This document shows positions 8,033 through 17,972 of a stretch of 37,517 nucleotides of DNA, in pieces. Each line of letters opens with the position of its first letter. Positions within the stretch are counted from its first letter, which is position 1. This stretch comes from Rhodopirellula sp. (GTDB lineage: Bacteria > Planctomycetota > Planctomycetia > Planctomycetales > Planctomycetaceae). Made by a program: the position numbers and the translations under genes. The DNA lies in the NCBI GenBank assembly GCA_013203845.1, contig JABMPE010000461.1, forward strand, positions 1-37,517, written 5' to 3'. The notes beneath the pieces were generated by a model. The model worked only from the letters and a program-made list of their open reading frames with translations, ran no database searches and was not told the DNA's origin.

Positions 8033-8073
8033 CAAACGAGTTTCAGCTTTCGGAAAACTTAACAGTACAGACA

Positions 8074-8100
8074 GGGACCACCGTCGGGTGGTCCCTTTTT
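8074..8100 (+). terminator. Intrinsic terminator after the anti-sigma-like gene
   Basis: A perfect 9-bp stem GGGACCACC/GGTGGTCCC (8074-8082 and 8087-8095) with loop GTCG is followed directly by five T. It separates this gene from the histidine kinase gene. Confidence 0.9.
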
Positions 8101-8218
8101 CTATGCGCAACTTCTATGCGGGACGCGTTTCGTCCGCTCGTCCAGGAAACGATATCTCACTCGATCATGAATCAGATGTTTCTGGCGAAGGATTGACATT
8201 CCCTCGCAATCTGTCGAA

Positions 8219-9154
8219 ATGCGCAGCATGGGCAACAAGGCATCCAAAGCAGGGTACATTCGCAAACGAAGAACGTTGCGACTTCCGATCACACTCAGCG
8301 TGATCATGATGACGCTGAACGTGGCGCTGATGGTCTGCTGGATCATCCTGCTCGCTCAACGTGGTTCGTGGAGCACTTTGACGATCGGCACCATCGTCTT
8401 TGCACTGATTCTGGTCGGTATGATCTTCTATATGTTTCTGACGGTGAAAGAAGTTCGCCTCAACCAGCGGCAGTCCAACTTTGTTGACAGCGTCACTCAT
8501 GAACTCAAAACGCCCATCGCCGCCTTGAAGCTGTACCTGGAGACGCTGCAACTGCGGCAGCTGAGTGATGAACAGCGAGCTGATTTTTACCAGACGATGG
8601 AACACGAACTTCAGCGACTCGATCATCTCATCAGTCAGCTGCTGGAAGTCGGTCGTCTGGACGCGATCGGCCATCAGTCCGATCCGGAGGACATCCCGCT
8701 CGACAGACTGCTCCGGCGATGCGCCATCTCCGCGTGTGCTCACCATAAACAGGATCCTGAGCACGTTGTCAGATTCGACATCGAACCGATCATCGTTCAT
8801 TCTCGACCGGTGGTTCTGGAGATGATTTTCGTCAACCTGCTCGACAACGCGATCAAGTACGCTGGCGATCCTCCACTGGTTGAGGTGCAGGTTCGAATGA
8901 AAGGAACGGACCGGGTGACCGTTCGCATTATTGATAATGGCGAAGGCGTCCCGTCTGAACTTCGAAAAAAAGTGTTCCAGATGTTCTACCGCGGAGGTGA
9001 CGAACTGGAGCGGCGGCAGAAAGGAACCGGGCTGGGTCTGTACATCAGCCGAACACTGGCTCACATTCTGAAGGGCAGCATTTCCATTCACGACGGAGTG
9101 AACGGCGCGGGCAGTGTGTTTGAAGTCGAACTTCCGGGGAGGCCGGAATCATGA
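8219..9154 (+). CDS. Sensor histidine kinase with minimal extracytoplasmic loop
   Basis: A 311-residue membrane histidine kinase that would phosphorylate the regulator encoded next to it. Two membrane helices (about 23-46 and 55-75) are separated by a loop of only 8-10 residues, so there is no separate periplasmic sensor domain; this matches the build of intramembrane-sensing kinases. The HisKA domain has the phospho-acceptor H94 in VTHELKTPIAAL. The ATPase domain has an N box (NLLDNAIKYA, 206-215), G1 (DNGEG, 239-243), an F-box-like region (FQMFYRG) and G2 (GTGLGL, 269-274). All catalytic motifs are present. The stop codon overlaps the regulator start in ATGA. ATG 8219 has no clear ribosome-binding site, and ATG 8228 is an alternative start. 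Confidence 0.93.
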   Translation: MRSMGNKASKAGYIRKRRTLRLPITLSVIMMTLNVALMVCWIILLAQRGSWSTLTIGTIVFALILVGMIFYMFLTVKEVRLNQRQSNFVDSVTHELKTPIAALKLYLETLQLRQLSDEQRADFYQTMEHELQRLDHLISQLLEVGRLDAIGHQSDPEDIPLDRLLRRCAISACAHHKQDPEHVVRFDIEPIIVHSRPVVLEMIFVNLLDNAIKYAGDPPLVEVQVRMKGTDRVTVRIIDNGEGVPSELRKKVFQMFYRGGDELERRQKGTGLGLYISRTLAHILKGSISIHDGVNGAGSVFEVELPGRPES

Positions 9155-9909
9155 AGATCCTGATTGTGGAAGACGAAGAAGCTCTGGCCAAAGGACTGAA
9201 ATTCAACTTCGAGCAGGAAGGCTACGAAGTCGAAACCACCGGTGATGGACACCGCGCGCTCGAACTGTTCGACGCCGCCAGTCCGCCGTTTGATCTGATC
9301 GTGATGGATCTGATGCTGCCAGGAATGAGCGGTTACGAAACGACTCGCGAGATCCGCGATCGTGACGAGCAGGTTTCGATTCTGGTACTCAGTGCCCGAA
9401 CGCTGAGCGAAGACCGTGCGATGGCGTTTGACGCGGGGACTGACCAGTACCTCGCAAAACCGTTCGCGCTGCCGGAACTTCTCAGCCGTGTCCGCAACCT
9501 GACCAACCGACGACAGGCTCGGTCGACAGTTGCAGCCGATGTTTCGCCAAAGCGTGCCGTCCCCGCACGATTCGAATTTGGCGATGGCATCGTCGTCGAT
9601 TTTGATCGGTTCGAGCTGACGGTCGGCACCGCAACTCACACACTGACGACCATGGAACTGCAGCTGCTACGGTATTTCATCGAGCAGGAAAGCCGCGTGC
9701 TTTCACGGGATCAGATTATGGAGAATGTCTGGGAAGACACGGCGGCGTTCAGCACCCGTTCCATCGATAACTTTGTGATGCGTCTACGGCGTCTGATCGA
9801 ACCCATGCCGAGTGCGCCACGACATTTTCTCTCGGTCAGAGGGACAGGTTATCGCTTTGTCGCGAACCCGGAACCGGGAGACCGCGTATCAGATTCTGAG
9901 AATTTTTAA
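9151..9909 (+). CDS. OmpR/PhoB-family response regulator
   Basis: A 252-residue DNA-binding regulator, partner of the kinase just upstream, with which it overlaps by 4 bases (ATGA), so the two are translationally coupled. The receiver domain (1-115) has the acidic pair E7/D8, the phosphorylation site D53 (VMDLMLPGMSG), S81 and K103 (AKPF). A winged-helix domain follows at about 145-240, with RVLSRDQIMENVW and a closing VRGTGYRF, both typical of the OmpR/PhoB group. The order kinase then regulator is the reverse of the more usual one. Its likely targets include the RND transporter gene 143 bases downstream, by position only. Confidence 0.95.
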   Translation: MKILIVEDEEALAKGLKFNFEQEGYEVETTGDGHRALELFDAASPPFDLIVMDLMLPGMSGYETTREIRDRDEQVSILVLSARTLSEDRAMAFDAGTDQYLAKPFALPELLSRVRNLTNRRQARSTVAADVSPKRAVPARFEFGDGIVVDFDRFELTVGTATHTLTTMELQLLRYFIEQESRVLSRDQIMENVWEDTAAFSTRSIDNFVMRLRRLIEPMPSAPRHFLSVRGTGYRFVANPEPGDRVSDSENF

Positions 9910-10052
9910 TCGCCGATCAGTCGCCGAACTTTCTTCAGTTCACTGCGAAAACGAGAAAGCTGTCTGTCCGAAACAGGCTCGAATACGCTGTCTCTTTTGA
10001 GTTTGAATCGACGATGTGTCGCGCGTCAGTAAAAAAGACAGGCAGCTATTGA

Positions 10053-13000
10053 ATGTCACTTGCTCGGTTCAGTGTCCGAAATTCCGTTTTCGTCAACATG
10101 CTGATGCTGGTCATCCTGGCCGGTGGGACGATCTTTGCGCTGACACTGGTCCGCGAGATGTTCCCGGAATTTCGCCCGAACAAGCTGATCATCACCGCCA
10201 TTTATCCTGGTGTGCAGCCGCAAGAGATCGAGAAGGCGGTCACGATCAAAATCGAAGAAGCGGTTCGTGATGTGGAAGGTGTCGAGAAAATAGACTCGAC
10301 CGTTTCCGAAAGTCAGAGCACCACGACGCTGACTCTTTACAACGAGGTCGAAGACGCCGAGAAAGTTCTCAACGAAGTCAAACGGGAAATTGATGCGCTC
10401 CCGGATCTGCCCGACGACCTCGAGCGTGTCACCATCAAGAGCTTCGAGCCGATGCTGCCCGTGATTTCGGTCGCCATCTTCGGCGACGGCGACGAAGCGG
10501 ACCTCAAGCAGGCAACTCGCGATCTGAGAGATGATCTGCTGGCGCTGCCAGGCGTCAGTCGAATCATTGTCAGCGGGGTTCGCGACGATGAAATCAGCGT
10601 CGAAATTATTCCCGAGCGGCTGATCGAGTATGACGTCACCTTCGACGAAGTCGCGGAGGCGATCCGCCGGTCGAATCTTGATGTTTCTGGCGGGCAACTG
10701 AAAGGAGCCCGCACAACAGTTGCCGTTCGTACCATCGGCGAGGAACTGGATGGTTCCGACCTCGAAGATATCGTCGTCCGGTCAGCCGGCGCGGACGGAA
10801 AGAAGATTCTACTTGGCGATGTAGCGACGGTTCATGATGGATTCGTGGACCTCGACATCGAAGGTTACTTTGATTCGAAACCGTCGATGAAATGCGATGT
10901 CTATAAAACGAAGTCGCAGGACGCGATTCAGATTTCATCGGTCGTGAAGGCGTACATCGCCGGCAAGAAAAATCTTCCGTTCGATCCGTACTGCGACGAT
11001 CCTTCTGCTGAGCCGTGGTGGCTGGCTGGGCCTGTCCGGCAGTTTCTGCAGATAACGGACAAACTGATTGGTCGCCCCGATCTTCAGAAAGTCTACGAAG
11101 AAAGCCACGCAAACCCGTTCAATCACTCCTTCGAAGTCGCCTTGAATACGGACCTTGCGCGTTTCATTGAAGGCCGCCTGGACCTCATGGCCCGAAACGG
11201 TCGCACGGGGCTGATTCTGGTTCTGATTTCGCTGATTCTGTTTCTGAACTGGCGAGTCGCGTTCTGGGCGGCGGTTGGTCTGCCGGTATCGTTCCTGGGA
11301 ACGTTTATTGTGATGTGGATCTTCGGCATCTCGATCAACCTGCTCAGCGTGTTTGGGCTGATCATCGTTCTGGGCATTATCGTCGACGATGCCATCGTCA
11401 TTGGTGAGAACATCTGCCGGCACGTCGAAGAGGGCATGCCTTCCGAAGAAGCCGCCGTCGTCGCGACCGAAGAGGTCCAGTGGCCGGTCATCATCGCCGT
11501 TCTCACAACCATCGCCGCGTTCGCTCCGCTGTTATTCATTCAAGGAACCATCGGCGACTTCATGGGCGAGCTGCCGATTGTTGTGATGGCCGCGCTGAGT
11601 GTTTCGCTGGTCGAGGCACTGGTGATCCTGCCATCGCACCTGCGGAATCTTCCCAGCCCCGCCGAAGAACAGCGGAAACGCGACGCGGCTGGCGAGCCCG
11701 GCCCGATAGTCAAAACGTTCCACCGCATGCGCGATGCGCAGGAACGATTCGTCGCCGACGTTCTGCAGACAAGGTATGAGAAATTCCTGCGAATTGCGCT
11801 GCGCTGGAAGTTTCTCACGATCTGCATTGCCATGGCCACAATGATGATTTCGTTTGGCCTCGTCGCGGGTGGAATTGTCGAATTCGTCTTTGTCCAGGAC
11901 ATGGACAGTGAGACTGTCATTTGCGACATCGAACTTCCCGTCGGCAGCCCGTCGGATCGCGTGCGGGCTCGTGTGATGCAGATCAGCAGGTTCGTCAAAG
12001 CCGCTCCTGAAGTCGTCAATGTTCAGGCGTTTGTCGGTTTGCAGATCGACGTCGCTGGCGAGGGCGCGGTTGGCTTCAAGGATCAATCCCATCTCGGGCA
12101 ACTGGTCGTCGAGCTGCAGGAATCTGACGCTCGCGAACGAGCTGGCGGACGTTCCAGCAATGAACTGCTAACGGAATTCCGTGAATTCACGCGGACGCTG
12201 CCGGAGATCAACGCCGTTCGCTGGCAGGCATTGAATGGTGGCCCCGGCGGCAAAGACGTCGTCGTCAGAATCAGTGGAGCGGAGCCTGCAGAGCTGGTCG
12301 AAGTTTCGTCGCTGATCCGGGAAGAGATCGGTAGCTATCAGGGAGTTTTCGACCTTGATGACGATTACGATGCCGGACAACGCGAGGTTCAACTGCGATT
12401 GTTCGAGTCTGCCGGTGCGGGCGGCGGCACTGTGGCGGGGCTCGGGTTGCATGTTCGATCTGCTCTGTACGGTCGCGAAGCCCGACGAATTACTCGCAAC
12501 CGCGAAGACGTCCGTATCATGGTGCGCTACCCGGAGTTGTTTCGTGAAAGCGTTTACAATCTGGAATCGATGTGGATTCCGACCGGCAATGTCATCGGTC
12601 AGCGACGCTGGATTCCACTGCGGCAGATCGCGGAACTCACCGAGACTGAAGGAGTGACGTCTCTTTACCGCAGCCAGAATTCGCGGGCAGTGACCATCTA
12701 CGCCAATGTTGACGATCAGCAGGGAAACACGTCGGACATTCTGGAAGGCGTCCAGAAGAAATTCGCCGAGACTATTCAGGCCGACCATCCCAACGTGCGA
12801 ATCGAGTTCCTCGGCAGCTACGAAGAAATGCGGAAATCGTTCGCCGGGTTGAAGCTGGCATTCCCCGTCGCACTCCTGCTGATCTACATGATGCTGGCAG
12901 GACTGTTCCGTTCGTATGGGCAGCCGCTGGTCGTCATGGCGGCGATTCCGTTCGGAATTCAGGGGGCGATTATCGGCCACCTGCTGACCAACAACCCGAT

Positions 13001-13349
13001 GACGATTCTGAGTCTGATCGGAATGGTGGCTCTCAGCGGAATCCTCGTGAACGACTCGCTGGTGCTGGTCGATTTTATCAACAGCCGAGTTCGCAAAGGG
13101 ATTGATCATTTCGAAGCCAGTATCGACGGGGCGAAGCTTCGCCTGCGAGCGATTCTGTTGACCACGCTCACCACCGTCGCCGGCCTGACTCCGCTAATGT
13201 TCGAAACCAGCTTCCAGGCGAAGTTCATGATCCCCATGGCGGTGACGCTGACTTTCGGGCTGATCTTTGCAACAGGCCTCACACTGGTCATCGTGCCGGC
13301 TCTGAATCTGATCTTCCTGGAACTTCGCGGCAACAAGCCCGGCGAATGA
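10053..13349 (+). CDS. RND-family efflux transporter (AcrB/MdtB-like inner-membrane subunit)
   Basis: A 1098-residue proton-driven transporter of the hydrophobe/amphiphile efflux RND superfamily. The N-terminus ([19 protein letters not shown]) is the first membrane helix. Two large periplasmic regions lie at about 35-375 and 590-890. The central membrane bundle carries [13 protein letters not shown], the RND motif with the proton-relay aspartates, at about residues 440-453. The second bundle ends the protein. This internal duplication and length are typical of the family. No membrane-fusion or outer-membrane partner gene is adjacent, so these must be supplied elsewhere or the transporter acts differently. 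It follows the kinase/regulator pair on the same strand, suggesting control by that pair. The substrate cannot be read from the sequence. Confidence 0.93.
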   Translation: MSLARFSVRNSVFVNMLMLVILAGGTIFALTLVREMFPEFRPNKLIITAIYPGVQPQEIEKAVTIKIEEAVRDVEGVEKIDSTVSESQSTTTLTLYNEVEDAEKVLNEVKREIDALPDLPDDLERVTIKSFEPMLPVISVAIFGDGDEADLKQATRDLRDDLLALPGVSRIIVSGVRDDEISVEIIPERLIEYDVTFDEVAEAIRRSNLDVSGGQLKGARTTVAVRTIGEELDGSDLEDIVVRSAGADGKKILLGDVATVHDGFVDLDIEGYFDSKPSMKCDVYKTKSQDAIQISSVVKAYIAGKKNLPFDPYCDDPSAEPWWLAGPVRQFLQITDKLIGRPDLQKVYEESHANPFNHSFEVALNTDLARFIEGRLDLMARNGRTGLILVLISLILFLNWRVAFWAAVGLPVSFLGTFIVMWIFGISINLLSVFGLIIVLGIIVDDAIVIGENICRHVEEGMPSEEAAVVATEEVQWPVIIAVLTTIAAFAPLLFIQGTIGDFMGELPIVVMAALSVSLVEALVILPSHLRNLPSPAEEQRKRDAAGEPGPIVKTFHRMRDAQERFVADVLQTRYEKFLRIALRWKFLTICIAMATMMISFGLVAGGIVEFVFVQDMDSETVICDIELPVGSPSDRVRARVMQISRFVKAAPEVVNVQAFVGLQIDVAGEGAVGFKDQSHLGQLVVELQESDARERAGGRSSNELLTEFREFTRTLPEINAVRWQALNGGPGGKDVVVRISGAEPAELVEVSSLIREEIGSYQGVFDLDDDYDAGQREVQLRLFESAGAGGGTVAGLGLHVRSALYGREARRITRNREDVRIMVRYPELFRESVYNLESMWIPTGNVIGQRRWIPLRQIAELTETEGVTSLYRSQNSRAVTIYANVDDQQGNTSDILEGVQKKFAETIQADHPNVRIEFLGSYEEMRKSFAGLKLAFPVALLLIYMMLAGLFRSYGQPLVVMAAIPFGIQGAIIGHLLTNNPMTILSLIGMVALSGILVNDSLVLVDFINSRVRKGIDHFEASIDGAKLRLRAILLTTLTTVAGLTPLMFETSFQAKFMIPMAVTLTFGLIFATGLTLVIVPALNLIFLELRGNKPGE

Positions 13350-13443
13350 CCGGCTGAGTTGGTTGAGAATGCGGCGACTGATAAAGTGTCCTGTTCCGAA
13401 TTGTCGGCAGCCAAAATGCGAATTCCGCACCGGAGATCACACC

Positions 13444-14310
13444 ATGAGACGAATTGCTCTGTCCCTGTTTCTGATGCTTGTCTGCACCGCCACGCTTTCT
13501 GCCGAAGACAAAGCGAAACTCAAAGGGCTGATCATTACGGGTGGGTGCTGCCACGATTACGACAATCAAAAGCTGATCATCGCACAGGGACTCAGCCAGC
13601 GAATGAGCATCGACTTTGATCTCGTTCATGAAGGCGGTACTGGTCGAGATCACAAAGTCTCCGTCTACAGCCAGCCCGGCTGGGCGAAGAAATACGACGT
13701 CATCATTCACAACGAATGTTTTGGTGGTGTCGCGGACGACGACTTCGTGAAAGCGATTGCTCAGGCACATTTCGAAGGCGTTCCGGCGGTCTTTATTCAC
13801 TGCTCGCTGCACAGCTATCGAACGGCTCCGGTGGGAGCCGACGCGTGGCGGGAACTGATCGGTGTCACGTCGCGGCGTCACGAAAGTAAACACCACGTGG
13901 TTGCACAGAACGTTAACGAGCATCACCCCATCATGGCCGGTTTCCCGCTCGAATGGAAAACGCCAAACGGCGAGCTGTACATCATCGAAAAAGTCTGGCC
14001 GAACGCGACGCCTTTGTTGCAGGCTTACGGCAAAGACACGAAGCAGGTTCATACCGTCGCGTGGACTAATTCGTTCGGTAAAGCGAAAGTCTTCGGTACA
14101 TCACTTGGTCACCACAACGAGACCATGAACAACGACATCTGGCTGGGCATGTTCGCTCGCGGAGTTCTGTGGACCTGTGGGAAACTCGACGAGAACGGAA
14201 AGCCAATGACCGGCTACGAAGGAACCGGGATCAAGCCGATCGAATTGCCAAAGCTGGAACCGGTTCCAGAAACGAAACCTGCAACGAAGACTAAGAAGAA
14301 ATCAAAGTAG
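13444..14310 (+). CDS. Secreted ThuA-domain protein
   Basis: A 288-residue protein with a signal peptide (MRRIALSLFLMLVCTATLSA) and a ThuA-like, glutamine-amidotransferase-fold domain: GLIITGGCCHDY at the start, then YDVIIHNE, PAVFIHCSLHSYR, HHPIMAGFP and the closing SLGHHNETM. ThuA was first linked to trehalose use, and the group is strongly expanded in planctomycetes, where it is thought to act on carbohydrates; the reaction is not established. The start at 13444 is chosen because it gives the signal peptide and has GGAG eight bases upstream; the frame is open further 5' to 13363 without support. The C-terminus is a Lys/Pro-rich tail. Confidence 0.88.
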   Translation: MRRIALSLFLMLVCTATLSAEDKAKLKGLIITGGCCHDYDNQKLIIAQGLSQRMSIDFDLVHEGGTGRDHKVSVYSQPGWAKKYDVIIHNECFGGVADDDFVKAIAQAHFEGVPAVFIHCSLHSYRTAPVGADAWRELIGVTSRRHESKHHVVAQNVNEHHPIMAGFPLEWKTPNGELYIIEKVWPNATPLLQAYGKDTKQVHTVAWTNSFGKAKVFGTSLGHHNETMNNDIWLGMFARGVLWTCGKLDENGKPMTGYEGTGIKPIELPKLEPVPETKPATKTKKKSK

Positions 14311-14465
14311 TACCAGCAGCGATTTGCCACTCAGAAGATATCCGGGTGGCTGGTGGTCGAAGCTTACGAGTCCCCAGTTGAAACCTGTTGCGAACATTCT
14401 CTGGATACTCGCAAGTTCGATCTTAGCCGCCCGGCAACCCAACCCCTTTCCTGTGTTCCTCGCTC

Positions 14466-15443
14466 ATGCACATTCAAGACGGATATCTCAGCACCAGTGT
14501 CTGCCTCGCGACGGGAGCGATTTCGCTCGGCGCGGTCGGGTACAGCCTGCATCGAATGAAAGACACGCTCGGTGAGCGAACGGTGCCGCTGGCCGGGATG
14601 ATGGGATCGCTGATTTTTGCCGGGCAGATGGTCAACTTCCCGATCGGCCTGCCGGTGTCGGGACACCTGATGGGCGGAGTCCTGGCCGCGGCGATTCTTG
14701 GTCCGTGGGCCGGCTGCGTCGCCGTCACACTGGTGCTGGTCGCTCAGTGGGCACTGTTCTCCGACGGTGGACTGCTCGCGTTGGGAGCGAACGTGCTGCA
14801 CATGGCGGTGCTGGGTTCCATCGGCGGTTATGCCGTGATGACGACGGTGAAGAAACTGCTCGGCGGCGGTTTTCGTGGTACGGTGGCTGGCTCAGTCGTG
14901 GCGGCGTGGCTGGCAGTGCTGGCGGCTTCGGCCGTGTTCTGTCTGGAGTTCCGACTGTCGTACTCGGCGAGCGATTTTGACTTCGGCAACATCTTCACCC
15001 TGATGGTCACACTGCATGCATTGATCGGAGTCGGCGAGGCAATCATCACCGGCATCGTCGTCAGCGTGATCTACCAGCAGCGCGCTGACCTGATCGATGC
15101 CGCTCAGCCGGCGCGAGTTTCAGCTGCAACATCAATCAGTCGAGTCGTCGCTGCAGGTCTTGTCGGTGCCCTGGCCGTGGCGGCGTTTGCCGCGCCATTC
15201 GCTTCCGGGTTGCCGGACGGACTGGACTCTGTGACGGATCGATTCCGCATCGCCGCTTCCGAAGAAAGCGTTACCGGTCTGTTCGCCGATTACGACGCAA
15301 TTCCAATGGCGGGCTGGCAGAGTCTTTCGGTTTCCGTTGCGGGAATCGGAGGTGCGCTCGCCGTCTTTGCCGCCGCGGTGCTGATTGGCCGAGCGATTCC
15401 GATGAACGCACCCGTCATGGCGGCCGAGGCTGCCGGTGAGTGA
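14466..15443 (+). CDS. cbiM: CbiMN-type substrate-binding component of a Co/Ni ECF transporter
   Basis: A 325-residue membrane protein, the specificity subunit of a group I energy-coupling-factor transporter for cobalt or nickel. The N-terminal MHIQDGYLS matches the CbiM/NikM signature; in NikM2 the metal is held by the amino-terminal residue, His2 and His67, and both H2 and H67 (in SGHLMGG) are found here at the same numbers. About seven membrane helices follow. The C-terminal part (about 225-315), with a soluble stretch LPDGLDSV between two helices, looks like a fused CbiN/PDGLE domain. The Co versus Ni choice cannot be decided. The ATG has no strong ribosome-binding site, but the essential N-terminus fixes it. 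It overlaps the cbiQ gene by 8 bases. No cobalamin riboswitch was recognised upstream. Confidence 0.92.
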   Translation: MHIQDGYLSTSVCLATGAISLGAVGYSLHRMKDTLGERTVPLAGMMGSLIFAGQMVNFPIGLPVSGHLMGGVLAAAILGPWAGCVAVTLVLVAQWALFSDGGLLALGANVLHMAVLGSIGGYAVMTTVKKLLGGGFRGTVAGSVVAAWLAVLAASAVFCLEFRLSYSASDFDFGNIFTLMVTLHALIGVGEAIITGIVVSVIYQQRADLIDAAQPARVSAATSISRVVAAGLVGALAVAAFAAPFASGLPDGLDSVTDRFRIAASEESVTGLFADYDAIPMAGWQSLSVSVAGIGGALAVFAAAVLIGRAIPMNAPVMAAEAAGE

Positions 15444-16089
15444 TTTCTGGGATCGATACGGTCGCTCGGTTTCAATCTGCCACCGCATGCCGCCTGTGCT
15501 GAAACTGGTACTGGCGATCAGCGTGATCGTCGCTGGAGTTGCCATTCCTGTGCGCTACTGGCCGGCTTATGGAGTGCTCGGCTGCCTGGTTTTCGCCGGA
15601 CACAGCATTGCCGGTATCCCGTTGGGGTATCTCATCAAACGGTTGCTGATCTTTCTGCCGTTTGTGGGATCGATGGCAATTTCATTGCCGCTTTCTCAGG
15701 GACTGGACCGCGGCTGGGATCTGATGCTGCAGATTATTTTTCGAGGATGCCTGGCGTTTCTGGTCAGTCTCTGGCTGGTCAACGTGATGCCGTTTGAGCA
15801 GCTTCTCGTCACGCTTCGCAAACTGCGAGTTCCCGCCGTCGTCGTCGCCATACTCGCTTTCATGTATCGCTACGTGTTCGTTGTGTGGGACGAGCTGGAC
15901 AAAATGCGAACCGCCCGAAAAGCGAGGGCCTTCTCGGGCGGCAGTCTGTGGTTCCGCTGGAAGACGCTGGCGCAGCTGATCGGCATGCTGCTGATTCGAT
16001 CGCTCAATCGCGCCGAACGCATTCACGGCGCCATGTGCTCGCGCGGCTGGGACGGCGAAGTCCGCTGGCTCGACGATCAGGAAAGCTGA
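15436..16089 (+). CDS. cbiQ: CbiQ-type transmembrane component of a Co/Ni ECF transporter
   Basis: A 217-residue membrane protein, the T-component that couples the substrate-binding subunit to the ATPases. It has about five membrane segments and the cytoplasmic Ala-Arg-Gly-type coupling motifs: ARKARAF at about 151-157 and MCSRGWDG near the end. The GTG start (15436) overlaps the cbiM stop by 8 bases (GTGAGTGA), with GAGG a few bases upstream, so translation is coupled. The expected next gene, the ATPase CbiO, is absent: 218 bases without a gene follow, then a convergent gene. The ATPase must be encoded elsewhere. Confidence 0.9.
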   Translation: MSDFWDRYGRSVSICHRMPPVLKLVLAISVIVAGVAIPVRYWPAYGVLGCLVFAGHSIAGIPLGYLIKRLLIFLPFVGSMAISLPLSQGLDRGWDLMLQIIFRGCLAFLVSLWLVNVMPFEQLLVTLRKLRVPAVVVAILAFMYRYVFVVWDELDKMRTARKARAFSGGSLWFRWKTLAQLIGMLLIRSLNRAERIHGAMCSRGWDGEVRWLDDQES

Positions 16090-16307
16090 CCTGTACGGCT
16101 CGTCAATTCGAGAACCGCGAACGTCACGAATCGCAACTTTCAGTCCGTCGCTGCTGATCGCTGCGCATTTCGAATGCGGAGTCCGGCCCTGTTCCGCCTG
16201 GTTTTTACGTGGCTGGCACGCGATCGTGGCGGTTGAGCAGGGCGAACCCTTACCACGCCGCTGGCTCTGCTGGTGAAACTGCTCAGCAAAATTCTAATCC
16301 GCTGGTG

Positions 16308-17972
16308 TCAGCCGTGACTTTCACCTTCCTGCGGCGTGTCGTTACTGGAATCAAGGGCCGAAGTATCGACTCCGCGGCTGCGCATGATGCCTTCGACGGT
16401 GGCCCGCACACCGGGCAAGTGGGTCGCTAACTGCTTGAATGCCGGACGCGACACACTGATGACGTCGGTATCGACTTTCGCCACCACTGCCGCTGACCGG
16501 GGCTGATCGGAGACCAGCGCGATTTCACCAAACACTTGCCCTTCGCCGATCGTGGCGACGCATTTCCCGTTGACGATGATCTCCGCTTCTCCTTTGACGA
16601 CCGAATACAGCTTGTCGCCATAGTCGCCCTGGTCAAAGATCTTTTCACCCGCGTGGAAGTGTTCCTGAATGATCGCTTCGTGCTGGAAAATACGGACCTG
16701 AGTGATGTCGCGAGGCAGCAGTAAATCCAGCAGCCAGTCGATTCCGATTCGGATCTGTCGATCGAAGCCCGGAAACTTCGAAAGGTAAACCGTTCGCCAG
16801 AATACCCAGGCGACGATGCCCTTCATTTTGAATCCGAAGACTTCTGCGACCGCCGACATCCGACCGAGCGACGCCAGTTTTCCCAGCCCGGTAAAGCCGA
16901 ACCGTTTCATCTTCGTGCCGCGGATCGTCGCCAGAATGTTGTGGGCGCAGGTCTTTGCCTGACGCAACGCATGTTGTGCCGTGGGAGGCGACGTAATTCC
17001 GTCAACCTGCGGCACGGCAGCACAGTCTCCCACAGCCCACAGGCCGGGATGATTTGGTACGTCAAGATTCTCGGTCACGACGATGCGGCCGCGATCAAGT
17101 TCACACGGCAGGCTTGTCACCAGGTCATGCGGGGCCGACGGAACTGTCGTTACGATGGTTCGCGATGGGATCACCACCGACTCTTTCGTCGCCTTGTCAA
17201 CGACAATAGCTCCGTCCCCGGACACGGCTTTCAGCCGCACGTTCAACTGAATTTCGACGCCACGCCCTTCAAGAATTTCCTGAGCGTAAATGGCGAGGCT
17301 CTCGCCCAGTTCCGGCAGAATCCGGTCAGCACTCTGGAGCAGCACGCAGCGAATCTCTTCCCGCCGGATGCCAGGGTAAGCCCTGATCGCACAGGTCAGA
17401 AAGTCGTTCAGCTCGGCGATACACTCGACACCCGAGAATCCACCACCGCCGACAATGAAGGTCAGCAACCGTTTGCGTTCTTCGGGGTCTTTTTCGATCG
17501 CCGCTTCTTCCAGGACGCCGACCGCCTGGTTACGAAGCCGCAATGCGTCGCCCAGATACTTGAACGGGATCGCATGCTCACGCATCCCTGGCACGAGGTC
17601 GTAGTTCAGTTTGGTTCCCAGGCCGACGACCAGATGGTCGTATTTTAGCACGATTGGCTTGGGGACGTATTCCGGTGCGAGTCGCACGGTTTTCTTTTCG
17701 ATGTCGATCTCTTCGATCAACCGCGTGTAAAGCTGAGCGTGTTTGGCCATCCGTCGAATGGGCGTGATGCAGTGCAGCGTTTCGATCGTGCCGGAGATGA
17801 CTTCGGGAAGAAACGGCTGAAACACGATGTAATTTTCGTTGCTGACGATCGTCACTTCGATGTTTGCCCGCTCGGCTGCCGTCATGAGTTTGCCGAGGTA
17901 CATGGCGGTGTAAACGCCCGCAAAACCGCCTCCTAGAATAAGGATTCTCTTTTTCCCGCCTGATGATGCCAT
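16308..17972 (-). CDS. Type II NADH dehydrogenase fused to a cyclic-nucleotide-binding domain
   Basis: A 554-residue flavoprotein. Residues 1-420 are a type II (non-proton-pumping) NADH:quinone oxidoreductase: FAD-binding ILGGGFAGVYT (12-22), a second Rossmann motif FIVGGGGFSGVE for NADH, the flavin-closing AVGDCA, and an amphipathic region (AWVFWRTVYLSKFPGF) of the kind that holds NDH-2 at the membrane. Residues about 425-530 form a cNMP-binding/Crp-like domain with the phosphate-binding cassette FGEIALVSDQPRSAAV (481-496), including the conserved Glu and Arg, so ligand binding looks possible. The start at 17972 is chosen because the FAD motif should be near the N-terminus; the frame continues open to 18206 without recognisable sequence. 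The gene stands alone, convergent with cbiQ and divergent from rodA. Cyclic-nucleotide control of the enzyme is inference. Confidence 0.9.
   Translation of the reverse strand: MASSGGKKRILILGGGFAGVYTAMYLGKLMTAAERANIEVTIVSNENYIVFQPFLPEVISGTIETLHCITPIRRMAKHAQLYTRLIEEIDIEKKTVRLAPEYVPKPIVLKYDHLVVGLGTKLNYDLVPGMREHAIPFKYLGDALRLRNQAVGVLEEAAIEKDPEERKRLLTFIVGGGGFSGVECIAELNDFLTCAIRAYPGIRREEIRCVLLQSADRILPELGESLAIYAQEILEGRGVEIQLNVRLKAVSGDGAIVVDKATKESVVIPSRTIVTTVPSAPHDLVTSLPCELDRGRIVVTENLDVPNHPGLWAVGDCAAVPQVDGITSPPTAQHALRQAKTCAHNILATIRGTKMKRFGFTGLGKLASLGRMSAVAEVFGFKMKGIVAWVFWRTVYLSKFPGFDRQIRIGIDWLLDLLLPRDITQVRIFQHEAIIQEHFHAGEKIFDQGDYGDKLYSVVKGEAEIIVNGKCVATIGEGQVFGEIALVSDQPRSAAVVAKVDTDVISVSRPAFKQLATHLPGVRATVEGIMRSRGVDTSALDSSNDTPQEGESHG

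Noticed and set aside
8165-9091. 308-codon minus frame opposite the histidine kinase
   Set aside because: It is a shadow; all kinase motifs are on the plus strand.
12168-13109. 313-codon minus frame opposite the RND transporter
   Set aside because: It is rich in His, Gln and Arg without domains and lies fully within the transporter gene.
14311-14465. Possible cobalamin or Ni/Co riboswitch before cbiM
   Set aside because: I looked for a B12-box-like or other recognisable conserved riboswitch core and saw none in the 155 bases.
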